This document shows positions 56,482 to 64,000 of a stretch of DNA of 64,000 bases, one piece after another; position 1 is the stretch's first letter, and each line of letters begins with the position of its first letter. Source of the stretch: Xylaria sp. FL1777 (Eukaryota; Ascomycota; Sordariomycetes; Xylariales; Xylariaceae); NCBI GenBank assembly GCA_022578965.1, contig MU400553.1:275986-339985 (forward strand). The letters run 5' to 3'. Made by a program: the position numbers and the translations under genes. The notes beneath the pieces are model-generated. The model searched no databases. It was not told the origin of the DNA and was given only the letters and a program-made list of their open reading frames with translations.

Positions 56482-56744
56482 GAAAATCAGTGAAATAAAC
56501 GACGATAGACTCTCTGGGGCTTTATCGTGATTTATACTCAGTTGCCGACGACGCATAAGAGATACCCTAGGGACGTTGGTGTGGTCTTGTTTCGAGTGAG
56601 ACATAAGCGATTGAGGGCTGCGCTAGACGGAGTTCATCATTGATGGCCGAATATTTTGACCATAGGCTAGTGGTAAACTAGAGTAATGCATACCAAAGCC
56701 TCCGATAGCAAGAGCGTTCCCTCTACACGGGACCTATGATCTTA

Positions 56745-57653
56745 TTATCCTGCCCCATCTGTTACTGACCAATCGTGCACATCGATAATCGCCTGCGCAA
56801 AAGCCTCAGGTGCCTCGGCGGGAAATGCATGTCCAACGTCAAATACCCTGCGCTCATGGCGTCCCACGAACATGTCCGCATGACTGGCCGAACCGCCAGG
56901 TTTCAGGGGATCCTGGGTACCATCCAGCGTGATGCACGGGACCGTAATCTTCGGCTTCGCCGCTAACTTCCCCTCTAGTTCGTCCAGCATAGGATCCCCA
57001 GCTTCCTTGCCATGCGCGAACCTATAGGCGTGAATGACGACATCCACGAAATCCGGATTCTCAAAGGACTCGGCGGAGCGGTCGAACATCTCATCTGTGA
57101 ATTCCCAAGAAGGGGACCACTGCCTCCAAAGGATCCGACAGAGCGCCCTGCGGTCCCGCGCGAGACATTCCCGTCCACGCTCGCTCTGGAACAAGTGCTG
57201 ATACCACATGACGCACTCGAGGGCGGCGGGAGACGGATGCCGCTGCGCTTTGACGTCGGCGACGTCGTACCCAGCGTAGCTGACGAGCCCCGACACGCGT
57301 TCCGGCCACAAGGCAGCGGCGACGCAGGAGGCGAGGCCGCCCCAGTCGAAGCCGGCGAGCGTGGCCTTCCGGATCCCAAGTGCATCGAGTAGAGATATGA
57401 GATCGGAGGCGAGTGCGGCCTGTTGACCCGTGCGCATCGTGCTCGCGGAGAGGAAACGCGTCGGTCCGTAGCCCCGCGTATACGGTACAATGACGCGCGC
57501 GCCGCCCGACACGAGGCGCGGGATCACGGCCTCGTAGGCGTGCACGTCGTACGGGAAGCCGTGGGCGAGGACCACGGGGAAGCCGTCCGGCGTGCCATGT
57601 TCGCAGTACGCGATCTCGAGGACCGGGGTCTTGATTCTCTTGAGCTGGGCCAT
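56745..57653 (-). CDS. Alpha/beta hydrolase, epoxide-hydrolase-like
   Basis: A single-exon 302-aa protein. The fold motifs are LAHGFPYDVHAYE (oxyanion HGFP, 31-34), the nucleophile elbow GFDWGG at 101-106 with Asp103, TLDGTQDPLKPGG near the acid strand, and VGHAFPAEAPEAF with the catalytic His near the C-terminus. An Asp nucleophile in place of Ser points to epoxide hydrolases or haloalkane dehalogenases rather than esterases. The cap carries MWYQHLFQ, reminiscent of the Tyr that opens epoxides. The true substrate is unknown. The sequence is intronless and GC-rich, with no signal peptide. AGGTA-type repeats (CTACCTACCTAATTATCTACCTACG region) lie just upstream of its start. Confidence 0.9.
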   Translation of the reverse strand: MAQLKRIKTPVLEIAYCEHGTPDGFPVVLAHGFPYDVHAYEAVIPRLVSGGARVIVPYTRGYGPTRFLSASTMRTGQQAALASDLISLLDALGIRKATLAGFDWGGLASCVAAALWPERVSGLVSYAGYDVADVKAQRHPSPAALECVMWYQHLFQSERGRECLARDRRALCRILWRQWSPSWEFTDEMFDRSAESFENPDFVDVVIHAYRFAHGKEAGDPMLDELEGKLAAKPKITVPCITLDGTQDPLKPGGSASHADMFVGRHERRVFDVGHAFPAEAPEAFAQAIIDVHDWSVTDGAG

Positions 57654-60349
57654 GGTGGTGAATACCTTCTACCTTCTACCTACCTAATTATCTACCTACG
57701 TACCGCAATTGAGAAACCGAGGTTCGATGGGAGCATGCATCCCGCGATGATGGCTGCATTGTATACTATATAGAAAGTTGTGAGCCACTTACCTCTTACC
57801 TGAATCGCTTTGCCTTGAGCATGTCACGATTCATGTCACGATTGAGGAATGTCTTTCCAAGGGCGCACGCGAGATGATGGCTATGCGTCCTATTGCATAT
57901 CTCCAGCTGGAGTGAACGGGAGTGAGACCAAAAAGAAATACCGGTTTAAGCGTAAACTTCTCTTAGATGTCTGCATGTTACCCAGAATAGAGTTAGTGTA
58001 ACACCAACAAAGTAAGTAACTACATAAATTATAATAGTATGGCTATATCGATCTGGTTTATATACCTTTAAGATTCTTTTTGAAGCCATTTCCCCCCTTT
58101 GATTGGTTGGATTGTTTTTCGGTCCTTGAGGTGATAGGGTTTCACCGTTTCACAGTTTATCGTATTTGGATCGTGTTTTTTATGACACATCTAAAACGAA
58201 CCCATCTTTACCCCACCTGCATTGTGCCTACATTGACCATGAGAATTCCCTAGATTGGTTGATTAAGTACCTGCTCACCAACTCCAAAAATGACATTCCT
58301 ACTGCCGACATTTGACATTTGTTGTATTCTTTATATATAAAAAACGGCTTTTTTTCATGGCCATTCTAGGTGGGCTATCTGGAACCGCGGGAAGTTGAAG
58401 CGGTTGATAGATACCTACGTCATGTGCTACTACATGCATACCTGACAATCATTTCCTAACTCAGAAAGCCAAGCTTTTAAGAGCGGGCTTTTTTTATGGT
58501 TCCTGGATAAGGTATTTCCGATGCCAACCACACTAGCTACAATCATTAGCCGCTTTCACTGCAACCACCTCAGTATCACAATTCATAATTACACTGCTTT
58601 CTGCTTAAGGCCGCATGGACATACCAGGTTGATTAGGGGGTGCTGCCTGATTTTACCGTAAACCATTAAATTCATGTGCTTGCTATCTTAAGATGTTGCC
58701 GATTGATAGACTGTTATTTCTGACAACCACAATCAACAGTAAGGATTCGGATCCTAGAAATATAGTACCGTTGAGTCGTGGTATTGGATTTAAAGGCCCG
58801 GTGACAAGAAATAGCCATTCTGTATTTTAGCATGGTTACATCTTTCATACGAAATTGGCTATAGAGTAAAGTATAGTGTATAGTTCTCGCTTTCTCTTTC
58901 ATAGTCTTTTGAAGGGGTTGGTGTTTGTGTTGGTGTTGGTGTTGGTGTTGTTTAGAACTAAAGGCTGTCTCTGTTACGCGCTGAACGTGCCGAATACCTT
59001 GTACGCTAACCAAATGCATGGCCCGGCGAGACACCCGGATTGATCTTACACCTATCGAGCCTACCTCTCATATACAAACTTGAGGCTATTCAGCCCTCGC
59101 GTATAAGTTATCTGAGGTATATTGGCAAACCCCGGAGGTTAGGAAGGGCGGTCTAATTGTATATAGTCAAGGTCGGCCACCAAGCCCAGCAGAGTGCAGA
59201 AGAAGGGGGGCAATGGACCTTGGCAGCCATAACAGATTATTGTATTCTGAATAGAGTCAATTCCTAGCCCTGGTACCAGCCTTTGTTATACCTAAGAAAA
59301 AAACCCCATGGGCCAATATGAGGAATCGAATTTGAAATTATACTGGTTTTCAGCATAGCCAAGTCGGTGGACTACGCAGTATGGCTATAACGAGAGCTTC
59401 GACCAGGGCTTGGTGAGTATTCTCTAATTACGTTAATATTCTGGGGTGATAATGTCAGTTGACCTCTCGGAAGCCTTCTGGGTAGAGCTGAAATTCTAAG
59501 TTTATATACATAATTCTAGCGGTTTTCTGCTATTACGAAGGCCACCACGATATCTCAATACATTCTAAGAGAAGACCAAATAGCTGAATATTCGAAGGCC
59601 GGAATATTCAATAGTACCTACCTAGGTAGAAGAACCTTTCGTAATTTCCGTTCGGTGTATTACTAATAATGGTATATAGAATCAGAATCACGTGGAAATG
59701 GGTCTCAATCCAAATAGGGATCTCCATAAAGAATAAGACTTCGTTTCCGAGCCCCACATACGCCAATTCCCTCGTATCATGTACTTACAGTACGCAGTAG
59801 TAAGGGATACAGCACGTGGGCAGACATAAACTAAAGGCGGCATCTATTCCCATTTGGGCTAGTTGGCAGCGAGGAAATTCGAATGGAGATTATGGGTAAT
59901 AGATTTCCACTATTAAATAGCTGAAGTATTTCTAGATAGGGGTATATATCCAAGCGGGATTGTATCTGACAACCTACGTAATTGTGTGTTAGAACACAGT
60001 TATCCCGGCATAACGCGGCTAGTAATACTGCACTTCTCTGGGCTGCGGCTTACAGAAAATTGTGTAAGATAAGGGTCGTATGTGACGACACTACGATGGT
60101 CAGACTGGTAATCGTGACGATATATCTACGTTGTCTTGGGTAAATATAGTACCTCCTCCAGGCATCCCGACGCTTCCGTCCAAAATTAAGCTTGGTCATC
60201 CTCTCTCTGAGGGATAATAGATTAAACCGATGCTTTAGACGCGGGGTAGACTCTTGTCCGCTGCCCCCAATGTTGACCAGATCTCGATACAGAATAGACT
60301 GCCGGCAGCTTCCAGACAAGTTTCCAAGTGCGAATATCCGGATTTCTCT
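57654..60349. other. 2.7-kb intergenic region, no gene seen
   Basis: It contains TACCT motifs at 57664-57705 and 59615-59632 and a TTGGTG repeat at 58926-58951. Open frames at 58714-59034 and 60050-60319 lack coding features. The rest is AT-leaning and unremarkable. Confidence 0.6.
58926..58951. repeat. TTGGTG hexanucleotide repeat
   Basis: Four tandem copies of the hexamer TTGGTG in non-coding sequence. Confidence 0.85.
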
Positions 60350-62523
60350 TCACCCTATGCTCATCTCACTCCACTTCTGCAGTAGGAACCCCAATTTACC
60401 ATCGTCCCACTCTTCCGACAGCACATCCTCAAATTTCGGAACATGGGTCACCAGTAGGCTCGTCGGTATGTCCAAGAGCTCCTCTGTCCTAGTGCCAAGG
60501 TTCTCGAAGTAAGGCTTTGCTGGACCAGGGATCTCAATTTTTCTAGACCATAACGCCGCCTCCCAACCCTTTAGTACGTATTTTGCAATGGGCATGCGCG
60601 TCGAAAGATTGCGCATGAGCCTGCAGATTCGAGGGAATAATTGGCTTGCGGCCTCTTGTGGGAGTAGCGGCAATAGCGCCATCCCCGAATTCAATGGCCC
60701 AACGAATGCCATGGTTGAGAACTCCCCGGTCGTCCACCTAGCGAAATAGTTCTCCATCAACTCTATGTCAAGCTCGCAGTTCTTCAGCATCGTATCCTTG
60801 ACCGTCGTCCCGTCGGTTTCGTCCAGCACAAAGTCAGGGTGGAGTGGCCGTAAGATTGCGTGCGCAGCAGTGTTCATGACTATTCTGTTCATGATGTAGA
60901 TAGACTCTTATTAGCAGCTATAGAGCCTTCTGGATACGGAAAAATCGACTGATCTCACCTGAGGAAGCATGTTGCTGGGGTGAAATTATAGTCGTGGCGG
61001 AGTGCAGACGGTAGCGAGTCGTTGATCGCATTCAACTTAGTCATAAACTCGTTCCTCTTTATCAAATGAGCCCGATCAGTAGAGTCAGTTTCCTCATTAT
61101 CTTTCTGACCTTGTCCGTACGTCAAGACCTCGCTTACTAACATGGCCACAACACAGAAAACACTAATAGCTCCCGTAACGAAGGGGGGTTGTGGTGATGA
61201 GGAAATGAAGGGTTGACCGAATATATCGATATTGGTAGGACTGTCGCGATTAAACTCGGGGAAAAGGCACGGAATCTCCGGTGGCTGAAGGATATCCGTA
61301 TTATGAAAATTGGTAGCTATGATGCTAGAAATCCATTTCACCGTTAGCTCTAACTATTAATCGACACCTGATCGCCTGTAGTCGTGATAACGGTAGAAAT
61401 TGCTTTTGATTTACCTTTCAAGGCAGAAAACTCCCCACACGGTTTTCGAAATCGCTCGCTTGTCTGTGTCCGACAGCGACGGATATATTTGGTTCATTCT
61501 GGATCTCTTAAGCATGCCGTATGAAGCAAACCGGTACAGACTCCCATTCTTATCTTCACCTTTCAGGTAGGAGATGGAAAACATGATCCATAACCCTTGG
61601 ATAGTTGGAAGAGTTGGCGTCCCATGATCGGAATGCTTAATACTTTCAGCGAGAAACTGCTCTCTCATGTTCTGCTTCGTTATGCGCTCCGCGGTATCAA
61701 CTGTGTCAGAGAAGTACTGGTACCTATGTAAGCATAATCGTAGTGAGTCCTGCAGTGTTAACTCACGCTTCTATATGCACAAATAGTATTGACTAGAAAT
61801 GGTGAACAGTACGTTGCGTTTACGGGATCAGCTACACAAATGTCTTTTGTGAAGCACTCGCGATCAATAAACGGGTAAAGAAATGTATTATCCCACTTGA
61901 ACCATGCAGAAATGAGCTCGGACACAATTCCATCTCCGGCCACAGTGGTCCACGGTCGGGCGGGGACCTTTATAGGACTGGCTTCCAGCGCATCGATGTC
62001 TAGTTGCTGTAGCGTGGGAAATTCGCCACGATCTTCGGACGCATGTAATGGTAGGAGAAGCTCCGCCTGTCTGATTGAATGTGCAAGCGAAATTGGGTCG
62101 TCTGCCGACCGCAATCTTTGAAAGATGTCGTAGGCTTCTGGCTCCGGCCTTTTGGAAAGATCATGGAAGAGCTGACGAAGCTCTAGATTTTCACGGTGCA
62201 ACCGGCTGGCGATTTCTTTCCTGCCTGAGCTTCTTGATTGCGCATCCTGAGGGAGCTCATAAACGCAATCTTGCCCTTTATTACGGCATCTACGACACGT
62301 CGGCCGCTCACCATCACACTAAAAAGGTTTCAGTCATGCTTATTGTGTTAGTTGATAGGGATGGAGGCCACACCTTCGCCTTGAGGCGTCGACACGGTTC
62401 ACAAGCAACTAAAATAGCAACGCGACCTTTGCGATGTTTGCTCGATTGTGAATCAGGGTCAGGATCCTCCTCACCTAATGGGCTAGGCTTCGGCTGTAGT
62501 GGGACTAGCTGTCTGCCAGCCAT
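60350..62523 (-). CDS. Zn(II)2Cys6 transcription factor (NirA-like architecture)
   Basis: Five exons are inferred: 62523-62374, 62318-61767, 61716-61415, 61324-60959 and 60884-60350, totalling 1905 nt (634 aa) with all phases matching. The zinc cluster ACEPCRRLKAK at 40-50 continues CDGERPTCRRCRNKGQDC after intron 1 (Cys 41, 44, 51, 58, 61, 68, canonical spacing). A coiled-coil dimerisation helix follows (RLHRENLELRQLFHDL). The fungal-specific domain includes WFKWDNTFLYPFIDRECF, SPFLVNTICAYRS joined to YFSDTVDTAERI across intron 2, and LPTIQGLWIMF. This layout is common in regulators of nitrogen or secondary metabolism, but no target can be named and no biosynthetic cluster is visible in the window. 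Choosing the first AG of intron 2 instead would shift the frame and falsely suggest a pseudogene. Confidence 0.88.
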
Positions 62524-63910
62524 GTCTAAACAAGAGGAAGATAGTTGTTCAGTAAGTCCTCGTTTGTTTTGAAAAAGACTGAACTGATATTCGGGTTAGT
62601 GAGGGGAGAGTATAGCCTAGCCTGTTCCAATATATAATAACACGCTGCCCAACGACTCCATGGTATGCAAGTAGGTATTGACCTGAGGCGTATAAGCAAC
62701 TATCGACAGGGACGGTTGACAGTTATTGGTTGAGGTGGACATGGTGACACCTCCGTGTTCTTGGTCAAGTCTTGATTGGCCTCATGGCCTAGTCCCACGT
62801 GGCGATACCGAACATATTACAAGACACTCAGTGCATATGAAAGTAAGATGGAAATAGAAGAAAAACTAGACAGACAAATGGGGTTCCTTAGCCCTTGTGA
62901 ACCCTCGTCATGGAGGATGTTATATACAATAGTAAAGAACGACACGCATCAGAACGAGATGACAGCAGGTTCCTCTGCGAAGAGTACTGTGTAGTTAAGA
63001 TAGTCTATGTGTACTACGTATGATACGGATATTCAACATAGGTGGGTATTTGATATGGATACCTATGATAAAACATGTATCGTCATGATCGCCAGCCCCT
63101 GGTTTTTTTGAAGCTGTACTGCGGTTAGATCCCCGCTGTGGCGCTGGCCTAGCTGAAAACGAAACCAACGTGATATCACTTTGCGTACTTAAAGTATAAG
63201 TTGCGAATCGCTACACTCGATACGAGGAGGCAAAAGCGCAATATTTAATTTATTAATGATGGGGGAAAGGACCAGTATCAGTCCTTATCGCTCTCCAACC
63301 CCCCGCGCGAGAAAATGTGCTGCAGCTGAACAGAGTTTAGAGCGACCGAGGGTTTTGTACCTAATATCATGCAGTTCCTTGTTAAACAGAATACCCCTTT
63401 TTTGGTCAGGCTACCGATCTCCTTGTTCGTTTTCAACCTTACCATTAAGTAGTGTAAGTAGTTGAACTCCGTCGTCATCTACTTACTTAGTCGTCGGCAG
63501 CTTATAGCGGGCCGTTCCACTCTGAAGTCTTATACTCTTTTCTCCGGACTGTTTCCTCCGGTCTTTTAGCTTCAGCTCTATTTCTAGGCTATCCTTACAG
63601 CTACTATGACACGGTGCGTAATGCCAGGTCTGATTGGTTGGATCATCCGGGATATCAAGAATGGTGTTTTTGAGCCTTTGTCTGGTTCGGATAACCTTTT
63701 TAGAACATCGGTGATCCACATTATGCAGTAGTGATCATTGTTTGAACCCTCTAATAATAGTGATTACCCTATGATCATGGGCTTCTCGGCACCATGTTAT
63801 TGGAGGCGTTGGCGACATCGATGGCACTAAGACCGACGTTTGAATGTCATTATTTTGCCCATGAGAACTGCTCATGATGTTATTATAGGTGGTGGACGAC
63901 AAGTGCAACC
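62524..63910. other. Terminal intergenic region
   Basis: Small open frames (62776-62994, 63256-63465, 63278-63478, 63483-63719) show no domain or consistent coding character. No gene is called up to the low-complexity end. Confidence 0.5.
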
Positions 63911-64000
63911 AGGGGGGGGGGGGGGCCCGCCGCCCCCGGGGGGGGGGGGGGGGGGGGGGGGGCGGGCAGCGCGGGGGGGGGGCTGGGGTGAGAGAGGGGT
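63911..64000. other. Poly-G low-complexity end, probable assembly artefact
   Basis: Long G homopolymers broken by a short C-rich segment (CCCGCCGCCCCC) occupy the last about 90 bases. Such runs are unlike anything else in the window and are typical of no-signal G calls at read ends or of a contig edge. Confidence 0.75.

Noticed and set aside
61717..61766. Apparent frameshift in the second Zn2Cys6 gene
   Set aside because: Using the downstream CAG acceptor (61719-61717) joins AYRS to YFSD in frame and yields a 634-aa protein, so no frameshift is needed.

Overview
The window is nuclear DNA of a filamentous ascomycete, most likely a Sordariomycete. The evidence is short spliceosomal introns (about 47-200 nt, GT...AG) in most genes, two Zn(II)2Cys6 transcription factors, a GH45 cellulase, a 2EXR-domain protein, orthologue-like copies of Cox20, Vps74, Hpc2, Rba50/RPAP1, Rrp14/SURF6, Pol2 and Cdc9, an intron-containing tRNA-Ala, and a strongly AT-rich block of the kind RIP leaves behind. 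No prokaryotic operon, phage, CRISPR or rRNA features were seen.

Layout. 1-2690: gene-free, very AT-rich, with a 23-bp tandem array and a 15-bp tandem array, ending sharply. 2.7-5.3 kb: a cysteine-rich ORF without an ATG, tRNA-Ala(UGC) and a cyanophycinase-like S51 peptidase. 6.6-8.4 kb: SURF6/Rrp14 (3 exons). 9.2-12.9 kb: a metallo-beta-lactamase-fold hydrolase, an acidic repeat protein and a divergent PPxY protein separated by a 17-bp tandem array. 13.1-15.1 kb: a 9-exon short-chain dehydrogenase whose catalytic Tyr lies in a 28-nt micro-exon. 15.9-25 kb: Hpc2, a long divergent intergenic region, Rba50/RPAP1 and Vps74. 26.6-34 kb: an ADH6-type zinc alcohol dehydrogenase, a secreted GH45 endoglucanase and a His-rich Zn2Cys6 regulator. 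35.6-43.8 kb: the DNA polymerase epsilon catalytic subunit, head to head with Cox20. 44-51 kb: a disordered basic protein, aldose 1-epimerase and DNA ligase I. 51.6-57.7 kb: a 2EXR protein, a tyrosyl-DNA phosphodiesterase-like protein (5 exons) and an epoxide-hydrolase-like alpha/beta hydrolase. 60.3-62.5 kb: a second Zn2Cys6 regulator. The last about 90 bases are poly-G low complexity and look like a damaged assembly edge.

How the genes relate. Most are core housekeeping functions placed next to each other without an obvious operon-like logic: DNA synthesis and repair (Pol2, DNA ligase I, Tdp1-like), histone-gene and Pol II control (Hpc2, RPAP1), ribosome assembly (SURF6), Golgi retention (Vps74) and respiratory assembly (Cox20). 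Accessory carbon-use functions (GH45, ADH, aldose epimerase, two regulators) are interspersed. The most conspicuous structure not explained by genes is a short AGGTA/TACCT motif family, often as GTAGGTACCTAC-like palindromes, packed into nearly all long intergenic regions and almost absent from coding exons. I did not find convincing evidence of a wholly new multi-gene system. Exon joins given here were derived by hand from splice motifs, reading-frame continuity and remembered family sequence, so they are predictions.
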